Assembly: GCA_040755695.1 (NCBI GenBank)
Contig: JBFMAK010000004.1
Coordinates: 98,112 to 154,759 of the forward strand
Direction of reading: 5' to 3'
DNA from: Candidatus Diapherotrites archaeon
Lineage (GTDB): Archaea > Iainarchaeota > Iainarchaeia > Iainarchaeales > 1-14-0-10-31-34
DNA length: 56,648 bases
The translations under genes were made by a program, and so were the position numbers. This document shows positions 15,052-23,790 of the stretch, one piece after another. The notes beneath the pieces are model-generated. The model saw only the letters and a list, made by a program, of their open reading frames with translations, searched no databases and was not told where the DNA came from. The stretch's first letter is position 1. Each line of letters opens with the position of its first letter.

Positions 15052-16599
15052 ATGGCTTCAATGGGAATAGGAAGAGAAAAATTCAATCATACTGAACTAA
15101 AAGACATGCCTGATTCTACTGGAATAAACACAGACCACGATCAAAGATATGGTGGAACTGGATGGGATACAACAACAAAACTAAAAAACGCTCAAGACCA
15201 CATAGCCAATACTTCAAACCCGCACACAACTACTTTTAATAAATGTTATGATGCAGAGCCAGGCGCTACAAGAACAATAACTGTTGATGATGGAAACATT
15301 CATTACGATTTAAATGCGTCATACGGAAGCTCTATTGTATTTGGATTAGATTTAAATCCATCAATAGGAGAACCAAGTTACACGCATTCAATTTTCAGGA
15401 TTAGAGACGAAACAGACAATAATATTTTTGTGGTTCAGCGGTCAAGATTAACAGCAATTCCGCCAATCGAACACTCAAAAGTCATGACGGTAAATTGGTA
15501 TCCAGGAGCAGATAATACTTATGACTTAGGAGGAACTGATCCAGTTTCAAAAATTACTTATAGATGGAAAGACTTGTATTTAGCAGGAACAATTAAAGGA
15601 ACTGCCTCACCAATTGAAAATATTTCAATAAATGCAGCAAGCGGAGACATAAAATTATTGGGTTTGCTTAAAGATGCTGATTCAGGTGGAAATGAACTAA
15701 CAGTGGCAAACGCTAAAGCAGCTTATAATCATTCTCAAACAATAACAGGAAACCCTCATAACTTAGATACTGATGACGTTCCAGAAGGAATAACAAACTT
15801 GTATCTTACAAATGAAAGAATTGATGACAGAACAGCAGCATTAATTCAAAACGGAACAGGATTAACTTGGACTTATGATGACATATTAAATACTTTAACT
15901 GGAAATGTTTCCTTGACTCCATTTAACACAAATAATTTAAGTGAAGGAACAACTAATTTTTATTATACTGAAACAAGATTTAATTCAAGTTTTTCAGAAA
16001 AAACAACTGATAACTTAACACAAGGAACTACAAACAAATATTATTCAACTACTTTGTTTAATACAGATTTTGCTTCAAAAACATTGGATGATTTAGCAAA
16101 CGGAATAACTTATATTAGAATAAAAAAAGCACAAAAAGAAGTATTGCATCCAGAATTCGCAGGAGCAGTTTTAACAGGAACAAGTACTACTGGTTCAATG
16201 ACTTCTGATGCAGACATAACAAACAACCATAATTATTATCAGTGGAGTGGTGGAGCAGCAGACGATACTTATTCTATTGAAGTAATGTTTACTTTGCCTC
16301 AAGACTTTAATGGATGGCAAGCAAACGCAATAATAATTAATTTTAAGACTCAAACAATAACTGTAACAGATAATAGCTTGGATTTCTATATCTACAAGAA
16401 TGGAACACTGATTACTTCTTCAACTGGAAAAGTTTCTTCTGTAGCTGATACTTGGACTACAACAACAATTACTTCTACTTCAATGGGAGCATGGACGGCA
16501 GGAGATGATTTAAGAATTAAATGCACTCTTAAAAGTGATTCAAGTGCAACAAAAGCATATTTAGGAGAAATTGAATTACAATTCAATGCAGGAGCGTGA
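15052..16599 (+). CDS. Tail-fibre/adhesin-like protein with short repeats
   Basis: 515 aa, rich in Thr, Asn and Gly. Residues ~240-350 carry repeats of the type 'LSEGTTNFYYTETRFN', 'LTQGTTNKYYST' and 'VPEGITNLYLTNERID', typical of virus fibre shafts. A C-terminal beta-sandwich-like domain (~365-515) probably makes contacts. It would be displayed on the virion and may bind host glycans or the S-layer. Its place between portal and protease is unusual for a tail fibre, so a head fibre is possible. Confidence 0.75.
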   Translation: MASMGIGREKFNHTELKDMPDSTGINTDHDQRYGGTGWDTTTKLKNAQDHIANTSNPHTTTFNKCYDAEPGATRTITVDDGNIHYDLNASYGSSIVFGLDLNPSIGEPSYTHSIFRIRDETDNNIFVVQRSRLTAIPPIEHSKVMTVNWYPGADNTYDLGGTDPVSKITYRWKDLYLAGTIKGTASPIENISINAASGDIKLLGLLKDADSGGNELTVANAKAAYNHSQTITGNPHNLDTDDVPEGITNLYLTNERIDDRTAALIQNGTGLTWTYDDILNTLTGNVSLTPFNTNNLSEGTTNFYYTETRFNSSFSEKTTDNLTQGTTNKYYSTTLFNTDFASKTLDDLANGITYIRIKKAQKEVLHPEFAGAVLTGTSTTGSMTSDADITNNHNYYQWSGGAADDTYSIEVMFTLPQDFNGWQANAIIINFKTQTITVTDNSLDFYIYKNGTLITSSTGKVSSVADTWTTTTITSTSMGAWTAGDDLRIKCTLKSDSSATKAYLGEIELQFNAGA

Positions 16600-16826
16600 T
16601 TAAATTGCCTATAACTGAAGAACAATTAAATGAAGCATTAGAAAGAATAAAAGTAGTAAGCGATAAAGCAAAAAGAATAGAAAAATTAATTAATATAACA
16701 AGAACAAAATTCTACGAAAGCTTTACTACTTTAATTGAATTAACTACAATACAAAAACAAGCATTACTAACAGAATACAATTCATTAAAAACAGAACTAT
16801 TAGATGCAGTAAATAATTTATTGTAG
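16596..16826 (+). CDS. Small coiled-coil viral protein
   Basis: 76 aa and almost entirely helical with heptad-like Leu/Ile spacing. GTG 16596 overlaps the upstream stop. TTG 16605 is an alternative with better distance to GGAG. It could be a trimerisation or chaperone partner for the neighbouring fibre proteins. No family recognised. Confidence 0.55.
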   Translation: MIKLPITEEQLNEALERIKVVSDKAKRIEKLINITRTKFYESFTTLIELTTIQKQALLTEYNSLKTELLDAVNNLL

Positions 16827-16839
16827 GAGGAAGAAAAAA

Positions 16840-17235
16840 ATGGTTGAATACATTTATCCAATATTAGATGCAAATTGGGACATTCATTGGCTGAGGCCGA
16901 GAATATACTATGAGTGCGGTTTCTTTCCTGACTGGATTACCTTGGCTTATCCTAACACAGCAATCGGGTTCAATTCTGCTTTGACTGCAAACCAGAAGCT
17001 GTCACTTGACAACGCAATGAAAAAAACAGATATTGGATTAGAACCAATAAACATTAAACACAAACTTTCTGCTACAATTAATCCAGAAAAACTAACTCAA
17101 TTAATTCAAACAATAATAGGAAAAAAAATATTATATCATTGTATTGACGGAAAAGTGGACTTAATTTTTTTAGAGAATGTTACTGCCAAAAACCTTAGTG
17201 ACATTGAAATAGCGTTAGGCAAAATTTGGAAGTAA
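16840..17235 (+). CDS. Hypothetical virion-associated protein
   Basis: 131 aa, GGAGG upstream of ATG 16840. The first half is aromatic ('WDIHWLRPRIYYECGFFPDW') and the second half is a helix-strand mix. No motif identified. It lies in the fibre block, and its TAA overlaps the next ATG (TAATG). Confidence 0.55.
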   Translation: MVEYIYPILDANWDIHWLRPRIYYECGFFPDWITLAYPNTAIGFNSALTANQKLSLDNAMKKTDIGLEPINIKHKLSATINPEKLTQLIQTIIGKKILYHCIDGKVDLIFLENVTAKNLSDIEIALGKIWK

Positions 17236-18506
17236 TGATAATGTCTGCCATCAAACAATGCGGTGCTGACGCCCTAAATTATGGGCTAAGTGTAGCTGGA
17301 ATTCTCACTTACACTCCAACGCAAGGCTCAACAGGAATAGTGAGATTTAATCTCGCAGACTATGATGGCACTGTGGCAGTATACTTGGAAATTAATGAAG
17401 ATATTACTTACAATGCACCGCTTGATAGTGGTCCTGACGGTTACGCTCGATTATATGATAAAACAAATTCTGTAGCTGTTACTGGCTCAGAAATACATTT
17501 TTTCAGTAATGGCAGGAAAAGAAGCGGAGACATTTCTTCTTATTTTTCAGGTAAGGGGGATGTTGATGTTTACTTACAAATCAAGTGCGGAAATAGTGAT
17601 ACGACAATTGTTGGTTGGGGCTGGAGATTAATTGTTACTCAATCGGGAATTATTTCAAAAACTGTAATTTACATTCCAATTTCAGGGAACCTTGCAATCA
17701 CTGGAACAACTTATGCTGAAGACAGCAGACCTAAAAGGTGGGCGCATAACGCAACAAATTACGATGGAACTATTGCGGTTTATTTTGCCGCAACTTTAAC
17801 AAAATATACAGCTAACACAATGTACGCAAAACTTTACGATAATACGGCAGCAGCAGACATCACTGGAGGAGAACTAACTTCAACTTCTGCAACAGAAGAA
17901 TTCAAGGTAAGCGGAAACATAGCAAGCAACTTGACTAACGGAAACGAATTGACTGTTTATGAAAAAGTAGATTCTGGCACTGGAATTATCAGGAACGCGT
18001 TCCTGATAATAAAACAGACAGGAATCAATAATGGCACTGGAAAATTTCAGACAGTAATGCAGATAACAAACAATTACAGGACAAATACAATTACAAGTTA
18101 TGACACTGGACCAGTAAATAATCAATATAATCCTTCTGACTGGAATAATGCAACAATTAACTTTAAAGGAGAGTATGTAATTAAGAGAACAAGTTATTCT
18201 GGCACTCCATCAGGGCAAGCTCACCTTACAGATGATGGCACAGAAATTTCAGGTTCTGAACTTACTACTACTTCGTCTACTTATGAAAGAAAAACAACAG
18301 GCAGTTTAACAACCCCCGCTTCTGCATCTAAAATTAATGATGGAATTAAATTAACTGGCAGTGGCACGCTAATGACAGTCTACATTACTTCTTCAAGAGT
18401 AATTTTAACAATAACAAATTTAGGAGCAATAGCAGGCCCGACATTAAATCAATTAATGCGTCACGGAAAATACTTTGATGGTGGAGAAAAACCAATGACA
18501 TTTTAA
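17235..18506 (+). CDS. Triple beta-domain adhesin-like protein
   Basis: ATG 17235 overlaps the upstream stop; earlier in-frame codons are inside the previous gene. About 423 aa form three tandem beta-sandwich-like domains of ~130 residues (roughly 1-140, 145-270, 275-410), sharing 'Y(D/N)GT.AVY' strands and closing strands such as 'IVTQSGI', 'IIKQTGI' and 'ILTITNLG'. It is probably an immunoglobulin-like surface or receptor-binding protein. A 26-bp perfect palindrome lies in the second domain (17985-18010). Confidence 0.65.
   Translation: MIMSAIKQCGADALNYGLSVAGILTYTPTQGSTGIVRFNLADYDGTVAVYLEINEDITYNAPLDSGPDGYARLYDKTNSVAVTGSEIHFFSNGRKRSGDISSYFSGKGDVDVYLQIKCGNSDTTIVGWGWRLIVTQSGIISKTVIYIPISGNLAITGTTYAEDSRPKRWAHNATNYDGTIAVYFAATLTKYTANTMYAKLYDNTAAADITGGELTSTSATEEFKVSGNIASNLTNGNELTVYEKVDSGTGIIRNAFLIIKQTGINNGTGKFQTVMQITNNYRTNTITSYDTGPVNNQYNPSDWNNATINFKGEYVIKRTSYSGTPSGQAHLTDDGTEISGSELTTTSSTYERKTTGSLTTPASASKINDGIKLTGSGTLMTVYITSSRVILTITNLGAIAGPTLNQLMRHGKYFDGGEKPMTF
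17985..18010. repeat. 26-bp perfect palindrome inside a coding region
   Basis: Each 13-nt half, ATTATCAGGAACG and its exact complement, meets at 17997/17998 with no spacer. It encodes part of the strand 'IIRNAFLIIK' of the adhesin-like protein. Confidence 0.9.
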
Positions 18507-18520
18507 AAGAAGGAAAAAAA

Positions 18521-18625
18521 ATGAATGGAGAAGAATTAATTTTAGTATTCATTTTATTTATTATTATTTGGTATTTAGGCTTTATAACTGGAAGAAATTG
18601 CCAAAAAGAGTGTGATAAAAAATGA
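18521..18625 (+). CDS. 34-aa membrane peptide
   Basis: ATG 18521 with GAAGGA upstream, TGA at 18623-18625 overlapping the next start. One strong hydrophobic helix ('LILVFILFIIIWYLGFI') is followed by a cysteine-containing basic tail. It resembles holin-like or spanin-like mini-proteins but nothing specific can be said. Confidence 0.5.
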   Translation: MNGEELILVFILFIIIWYLGFITGRNCQKECDKK

Positions 18626-18987
18626 TTGAAAGACATGAAACTGGAAGAATTCAGTGCAATGCATTAGGAGAAGCAACAATAATTTTAGAAGAAATCACAG
18701 GAAAAATAATTAAAATAAAAATCGAGTACGGGACAACAGAACCAGAAACAAGCATTACAATCACTACATCAGAAGAAGAAAAAATTGAATACTATCAAAA
18801 CAACGAAGACTTCATTGACTATCCAAGAAATCCAATTAATGCAGGAAAATTCTTTAAGTTAAGATTCGGAGAAGAAACCAGCATGCAAACAGAACACTAT
18901 TACAATAACGGTGATTTAACAATAAAAATAGAGAATGCAGGAGAAAACAAGACACTAAACAACATTACAATCATAACAGAACAATAA
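18622..18987 (+). CDS. Beta-rich virion protein
   Basis: 121 aa. ATG 18622 overlaps the previous stop. It alternates hydrophobic and polar residues throughout ('IKIKIEYGTTEPETSITIT') and ends in strands. Probably another small decoration or adhesin protein; similar in style to 14747-15046. No family recognised. It ends where the second 21-bp promoter-like block begins. Confidence 0.55.
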   Translation: MIERHETGRIQCNALGEATIILEEITGKIIKIKIEYGTTEPETSITITTSEEEKIEYYQNNEDFIDYPRNPINAGKFFKLRFGEETSMQTEHYYNNGDLTIKIENAGENKTLNNITIITEQ

Positions 18988-19006
18988 AATTTATATTTCG
19001 CTCACG
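18986..19006 (+). promoter_or_regulatory. Promoter-like motif, copy 3 of 4 (21-bp block)
   Basis: Identical over 21 bp to 12311-12331; contains TTTATATTTCGCTCAC at 18990-19005. It overlaps the stop of the preceding gene and opens the capsid-gene leader. Confidence 0.7.
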
Positions 19007-19030
19007 CTCTAAATTAAATTAATTTGATCT

Positions 19031-19058
19031 TTATCATTAGAGTAAAATCTAATGATAA
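19031..19058 (+). repeat. 11-bp perfect hairpin in the capsid leader
   Basis: TTATCATTAGA (19031-19041) pairs with TCTAATGATAA (19048-19058) around loop GTAAAA. It stands just upstream of the pseudoknot-capable element. Confidence 0.75.
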
Positions 19059-19073
19059 GCTTTAAAAAAAGGA

Positions 19074-19127
19074 AAGCGGGTGGGAATAACAGGTTCAGCC
19101 TACCCGCTTATCCTGTTAGTCCTACCC
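19074..19127 (+). ncRNA. Structured capsid-operon leader: hairpin/pseudoknot switch
   Basis: The inner stem TAACAGG (19087-19093)/CCTGTTA (19112-19118) is extended by GGGTGGGA (19078-19085)/TCCTACCC (19120-19127) with one G-U pair. The loop holds ACCCGCTT (19102-19109), exactly complementary to AAGCGGGT (19074-19081). Using it gives an H-type pseudoknot and breaks part of the outer stem. This is the same two-state topology as 12399-12453, with unrelated sequence. The gp10-like gene starts 30 nt downstream. Confidence 0.7.
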
Positions 19128-19156
19128 AATTTTTTCTTTCAAAAAAGGAACCTTAA

Positions 19157-19567
19157 ATGCCAGACACAGAACAACAATTAAACCTAATTATAGACGAATG
19201 GATGAACGAATTAGCAGACTATATTTTTTCTAAATCACAAGAAAACATAATAAAAAACGGTTCAATTGACACTGGATTCATGTTACAGCAAGCAAACATT
19301 CAAAGAGAACTATTAGAAAAGAAAATTGTTTATTCAGCGCCTTACGCTGTCTTCATTGAATTCGGAACAAGCCCTCATCCAATGTATTCTAAATGGTTAG
19401 AGAAATGGGTTGAAAGAAAATTAAGCAAAACAGAAAAAGAAATAGCAAGTACTGCGTTTGCAATAGCAAAAAAAATAGAAAAAGAAGGAATGAAAGAAAA
19501 ACCTTTTTTGAGGCCAGCAATAGACGAAGCAATCACTCACTTTAAAAGTCAAGATTCATATGACTGA
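19157..19567 (+). CDS. HK97 gp10-like head-tail/tail completion protein
   Basis: 136 aa. 'VYSAPYAVFIEFGTSPHPMY' and the C-terminal 'EKPFLRPAIDEAI' are hallmarks of the HK97 gp10/neck protein family, which joins head and tail. Unusually it comes before the protease and capsid genes instead of after them. The start ATG 19157 has only a weak AAGGAA. It overlaps the protease gene by 8 nt. Confidence 0.78.
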   Translation: MPDTEQQLNLIIDEWMNELADYIFSKSQENIIKNGSIDTGFMLQQANIQRELLEKKIVYSAPYAVFIEFGTSPHPMYSKWLEKWVERKLSKTEKEIASTAFAIAKKIEKEGMKEKPFLRPAIDEAITHFKSQDSYD

Positions 19568-20867
19568 ACAATATCCATTAACAGAAATATTAAACGAAGA
19601 CGAAAGAATTTTCACTGCATACGGTTCAGTAGACATAACAGACAATCAAGGAGAAAGAATTCCAATACAAGAATTCAAGCCAATAATGCCAATCATATTC
19701 AAGAGAGGAGCAGACATAATGAACTCGCATTCAAACAAAAAAGTAGGAAAATGGGTAAACTACGAATTCACAGAAAAAAACGACAAGCCAGCAATTCTTT
19801 TAACAGGAATAATTGGAAAAGACTACAAATTAGAAGACGAAACATGGGAAAAAATCAAAACAGGAAAATATCAAGGAGTATCATTCGGAGGAGCAAGCCT
19901 AAAACAAGACTTAGGCTTCTATAAAGGAAAACCAGAACTGATCCTAAGAGACTTGGAAGGCTATGAATTCAGCGTAGTAGAAAAGCCAGCTAACCCAGAA
20001 GCAGTATTTGAATCAATTAATTATATAGCAAAAAGCGATTTAGAAATAAAAAAGCCTTTTGCAGGATACACTGACTTTGATGACTGTGTATCAAAAAACA
20101 AGAATAAAGGCAATCCTAAAGCCTATTGTGCAACAATAATGAGGCAAGTAGAAGGTGAAAAAATGAACAAATTTGATGACGCTTATTATTCTTTTGATAA
20201 GAATGATAGACCACCAAAAAACTGGTGGGATAAATGCATTGAAAGAGCTGAATCATGGGCATCAGACCCAGCCAAAGTATGCGGAGCATTATGGCATGAT
20301 CCAGGGAGATGGGCTCACGGTTCAGGTCCAGCAATGCAAGAATCATACGGAAAATCAATGGAGGTAAAAAATATGGAAGAAAAAAAACAGGAAGAAAAAC
20401 CTGAAGTTTACCAGCAAATTCTTTCTTTGTTACAGGAAATTCTCGCCAAGGTTTCAGCTAAACCAGAAGAAGAAGTGAAAGCACAAGAAGAAAAAGAACC
20501 TGAAGAAGAAAAAGAAGAGAAAGAAACAGCAAAACAAGCACCAGAAAAAGTAACTTTACCCAAGACAGTAGACGAAGAAATTACATCAAAAAAAGTGCCA
20601 GAAGAAAAAGACGAAGTAAAAATAACAGAAAAACAATTAAAAGAAATCAAGAAATCTTTAATGGAAGAAATCAAGAAAGAATTAGGGACAGCGACAACGC
20701 CAAGACCTGACGCAGGATTACCTGAAAAAGAAGAATCAAACGACTTAATGCAAATATTTAAGTCAGAAAAAGTTCCTTCTTGGGCGCAATTAAACACAAA
20801 AGTAAGAGAGCAAAGAAGGAAAGTCTTTGAACAAGGAATAGCAAATGCAATGGGAGGTGCATTTTAA
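19560..20867 (+). CDS. XkdF-like prohead protease fused to scaffold
   Basis: 435 aa. The N-terminal ~150 residues resemble XkdF/prohead protease domains ('MNSHSNKKVGKW', 'GVSFGGASL', 'EFSVVEKPANPEA'). A Cys-containing 'DFDDCVSKNKNKGNPKAYC' motif follows, then a related 'WWDKCIERAESWASDPAKVC' unit. Next is a long Glu/Lys-rich scaffold region (~265-380) and a C-terminal helix. It would shape the procapsid and then cleave itself away. Its stop overlaps the major capsid start. Confidence 0.8.
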   Translation: MTEQYPLTEILNEDERIFTAYGSVDITDNQGERIPIQEFKPIMPIIFKRGADIMNSHSNKKVGKWVNYEFTEKNDKPAILLTGIIGKDYKLEDETWEKIKTGKYQGVSFGGASLKQDLGFYKGKPELILRDLEGYEFSVVEKPANPEAVFESINYIAKSDLEIKKPFAGYTDFDDCVSKNKNKGNPKAYCATIMRQVEGEKMNKFDDAYYSFDKNDRPPKNWWDKCIERAESWASDPAKVCGALWHDPGRWAHGSGPAMQESYGKSMEVKNMEEKKQEEKPEVYQQILSLLQEILAKVSAKPEEEVKAQEEKEPEEEKEEKETAKQAPEKVTLPKTVDEEITSKKVPEEKDEVKITEKQLKEIKKSLMEEIKKELGTATTPRPDAGLPEKEESNDLMQIFKSEKVPSWAQLNTKVREQRRKVFEQGIANAMGGAF

Positions 20868-22003
20868 TGGGATACAGAGACTACATTAAAACAATCGAAG
20901 ACCTTGAACGCTTATACTATTCTCCAATGGGAGCAAAATACATTCAAAAAGTAGATGCCCCAGTAATAACAAGCACTACAGGAGTATATAATGCAGTTTA
21001 CGGTAAAATGGTGTGGACGCAAGTAAACCAAGAAGCAAACGCATTTGGTGTCCTATCCAAGTTCGTGTGGGATAAAGACGGATGGAGAGCAGTAACAGCA
21101 AGAGCAGCTTCTACAGGAGGAGGCGTAGCAGAAAACGCTGCATTACCAGACACAATCAAGCCAACCTTTGCAGAATTAAGCACTAAACCGAAAACAATAG
21201 CCCACAACTTTGATGTAAGCGAAGTACAAGAATTCGAGGCAGCAATTTCAGATAATGATGCCTTTGGTGCAATGGACGAAATGAGAGCATTAATGGGAGT
21301 ACACCACAAAGAAATGATGAACGTAATGCTTTTCACAGATAATGACACTCTGGCAGGCAATAACCTTGAATCATTGGATAGAATAATGGGAAGTTATTCA
21401 GAGATTGCAGGATGTCTTCAGACAGCAGGAGACTTAGACATTTACGGGCAAGACAGGGATGCAGCAGCTTCATGGACTGACGCTTACGTGAACCATAACA
21501 GTAACACGGACAGAGACTTAACGGACACAATTTTGAGGACGGCATTCCAGAACATTAGAACTAATGGAGGCAATACAACAGTAATTTTAACTAAAGAAGA
21601 CACTTATGCTTCAATTCAAGGACTATACGAAACACAAGTAAGATATAATCCAATAGGAGAAGCAACAGCTAAAATAGGAGTGAATGGAATTCAAACAAAA
21701 GAAGGAATTGGAATAGGAATTGACGTAGCAACACTTTATGGTGTTCCTTTGATTGTCTCGAAAGATTGTACAGCAGACACTATAGGAAGAATTTTCTTTT
21801 TGGATACCAGTGACCCAGAAGGATACGGTAAACCAAGATTAGGACTAAAAATAGCAAAGCCAACTCAGTATTTTGAAGCAGGAATGAATGCAGGAGACCC
21901 ATTCGGGATCAACAGGTTAGGCACTGAAGGAATGTACAGGACAATGGGCGAACTACTCTGTCACAGGTTTGCAGGCCAAGGAAAAATTAGAGACCTCAAG
22001 TAA
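20867..22003 (+). CDS. Major capsid protein
   Basis: 378 aa directly after the protease/scaffold, the usual place for the HK97-fold capsid subunit. The N-terminal arm is followed by 'VYNAVYGKMVWTQVNQEANAF' type strands and a long central domain. The C-terminal half ('GIDVATLYGVPLIVSKD', 'RIFFLDTSDPEGYGKPRLGL') matches coat-protein style. No cleavable delta domain is obvious. The call combines position, length and pattern. Confidence 0.8.
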   Translation: MGYRDYIKTIEDLERLYYSPMGAKYIQKVDAPVITSTTGVYNAVYGKMVWTQVNQEANAFGVLSKFVWDKDGWRAVTARAASTGGGVAENAALPDTIKPTFAELSTKPKTIAHNFDVSEVQEFEAAISDNDAFGAMDEMRALMGVHHKEMMNVMLFTDNDTLAGNNLESLDRIMGSYSEIAGCLQTAGDLDIYGQDRDAAASWTDAYVNHNSNTDRDLTDTILRTAFQNIRTNGGNTTVILTKEDTYASIQGLYETQVRYNPIGEATAKIGVNGIQTKEGIGIGIDVATLYGVPLIVSKDCTADTIGRIFFLDTSDPEGYGKPRLGLKIAKPTQYFEAGMNAGDPFGINRLGTEGMYRTMGELLCHRFAGQGKIRDLK

Positions 22004-22047
22004 ATTGGTCTCTAATTCAATTAACTTTTCAAAGGAGGTAATAAGAA

Positions 22048-22284
22048 ATGGTTAAAATCACAAGATTAGCCGATAAAGGGGGTCCTTTAGGCAATACTTA
22101 TCAGTGTCCTTCAGGAAACAGTTATACATTTCATTTAGGGGAAACACTAAACATTTTACCAGAAGAAGATGTGGAATTCTTCAGGAAAAGAGAGGACTTC
22201 GAGGTTGAATCAATAGGAAAAAAAATAGAGAAAACAGCAAAAAAATTAAAGGAAGCAATAACTGAAGAGGAAGGTGAGAAGTAA
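22048..22284 (+). CDS. Small head-associated protein
   Basis: 78 aa, AGGAGG upstream of ATG 22048. A small beta domain ('YQCPSGNSYTFHLGETLNIL', then 'EEDVEFFRKREDFEV') is followed by a charged helix. It shares its pattern with the 53-aa protein at 24241-24402, suggesting two copies of the same small fold. Its exact role in the virion is unknown. Confidence 0.6.
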   Translation: MVKITRLADKGGPLGNTYQCPSGNSYTFHLGETLNILPEEDVEFFRKREDFEVESIGKKIEKTAKKLKEAITEEEGEK

Positions 22285-22550
22285 TGGCTTTTGCTTATAC
22301 AGTTTCAGGAAGAAGCGTTTACGGCAACAAAAGAATTGCTTGGGGAACATTCACTAACGGATTAGCAGACACAGGAGGAGACATTGTTACAGGACTAAAA
22401 ATAGTGGAATTCATTTCATTACAATTAAAAGGAATAGCAGTTGACGCAAACGCTCCAGTAGTCAATGAAACCCTGCCATTGTCAGGCGGAAACGTTACAA
22501 TAGTAACAACAGCAGATGCAGATGGCTATTGGTGGGCTTTCGGAGTGTGA
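22284..22550 (+). CDS. Small beta-rich virion protein, possible head decoration
   Basis: 88 aa, ATG 22284 overlapping the previous stop. 'SVYGNKRIAWGTFTNGLADTG' followed by strand-rich segments is a pattern seen in short structural proteins next to capsid genes of archaeal tailed viruses. Could stabilise the head. Moderately sure of structure, unsure of role. Confidence 0.6.
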   Translation: MAFAYTVSGRSVYGNKRIAWGTFTNGLADTGGDIVTGLKIVEFISLQLKGIAVDANAPVVNETLPLSGGNVTIVTTADADGYWWAFGV

Positions 22551-22557
22551 AATCTCA

Positions 22558-22878
22558 ATGGCCAGACCAATTAATAAAAAAGTATTAGACGCAGTTATAA
22601 CAACAGGAGCAAGCGTCTCAATTGAATCAATGGGGCACCCTTACGTGAACATGGCGATAATTGCTTCTTCTGTTACAACTGGAGCAACAATTAAATTTCA
22701 AGGTTCAAGTGATGGAACAAACTGGTACGATATTCTTTCAGCTTCAATTACAGCTAACGGTACAACAGAAAACCAAGACGTAGGAGCACACAAATACCTG
22801 CGAGCAAATGTTACAGCAAGAACGGACGGAACCTACACGGTTTACATTGTAGCAACAGGATTTGCAGGCGTTCAATAA
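22558..22878 (+). CDS. Immunoglobulin-like virion protein
   Basis: About 106 aa from ATG 22558, chosen over an upstream TTG inside the previous gene. Clear beta-sandwich pattern: 'MAIIASSVTTGATIKFQGSS', 'GTNWYDILSAS', 'YTVYIVATGFAG'. Such domains decorate heads or tails and bind host surfaces. It sits between two head genes. Confidence 0.65.
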   Translation: MARPINKKVLDAVITTGASVSIESMGHPYVNMAIIASSVTTGATIKFQGSSDGTNWYDILSASITANGTTENQDVGAHKYLRANVTARTDGTYTVYIVATGFAGVQ

Positions 22879-22901
22879 ATTTTAAGAGTAAGTGAGTGAT
22901 A

Positions 22902-23747
22902 ATGGCAATAACAACTCATTACACGACACCATTAAAAGTACAAAACTTGCTTCAATTAAAGGACGCTTTCAGTGCATCCACTAATCCAACACAAAGCCAA
23001 GTAATTAATTTGATTCACCAAAAAGAAAACGAAATCGATTACGTTCTACATCACTCTTACAAGCTAACACAAGAAACAGAAGAATTGAGAGACATCAAGT
23101 TTTCTTATGACAGCTATTTAGGCACTTACATTGGATTAGACCACAGAAACATTCAACAATTAACTGCAAGCGAAGGAGATTCACTTCAATTATGGACTGG
23201 AACAGCATGGGAGGAATGGCTTGGAGTAAAAACAGAAGGAAGAAACAACGATTACTGGTTGGACTACAATAAAGGAATACTGTACTTGAAAGCTCATTAT
23301 TCTTTGAAGCCATTAGGAGTAAAAATAACTTATCGTTATAATGGAGGCTTTGAAACACAATTAAATGGAGCACTGACAGCAGTAGCAACAACAATTACAG
23401 TAGATTCAACTAAAGGTTTTCCTATAAGAGGATGGATTAGAATAAACGACGAAGAAATTCTTTACACAAGAAAAACTTCAACTACTTTCACTGGATGTAC
23501 AAGAGGAGCATACAATACGACAGCATCAACGCATTCAGACAATGATTACGTTTATTCTTGCTCGCAAGACATAGAAGAAGCATGCACGAAAATGGTGGCA
23601 GCAGAATTACTTGCAGCAGAAGACAGGGGAGTTCTAACTCCAGCAGGAACAACCAACCTGCCTTTAAGCAATAAAATAGAGCAATGGAAGAAAGACGCAG
23701 AAGAAATTTTGAGTAGAAGAGCGGAATTTTTTATTCCAGCAAGATAA
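22902..23747 (+). CDS. Head-tail connector with inserted beta domain
   Basis: About 281 aa from ATG 22902. The N- and C-terminal helical parts ('LIHQKENEIDYVLHH', 'EEACTKMVAAELL') look like gp6/gp15-type connector helices. A beta module common in virus structural proteins is inserted at ~165-225 ('ATTITVDSTKGFP', 'TTFTGCTRGAYNTTAS'). It would form the ring joining portal and tail. Confidence 0.65.
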   Translation: MAITTHYTTPLKVQNLLQLKDAFSASTNPTQSQVINLIHQKENEIDYVLHHSYKLTQETEELRDIKFSYDSYLGTYIGLDHRNIQQLTASEGDSLQLWTGTAWEEWLGVKTEGRNNDYWLDYNKGILYLKAHYSLKPLGVKITYRYNGGFETQLNGALTAVATTITVDSTKGFPIRGWIRINDEEILYTRKTSTTFTGCTRGAYNTTASTHSDNDYVYSCSQDIEEACTKMVAAELLAAEDRGVLTPAGTTNLPLSNKIEQWKKDAEEILSRRAEFFIPAR

Positions 23748-23790
23748 AATTTTAATTAAAAAATAAAAAAAGTGAGTGGGTGAAAAAGAA

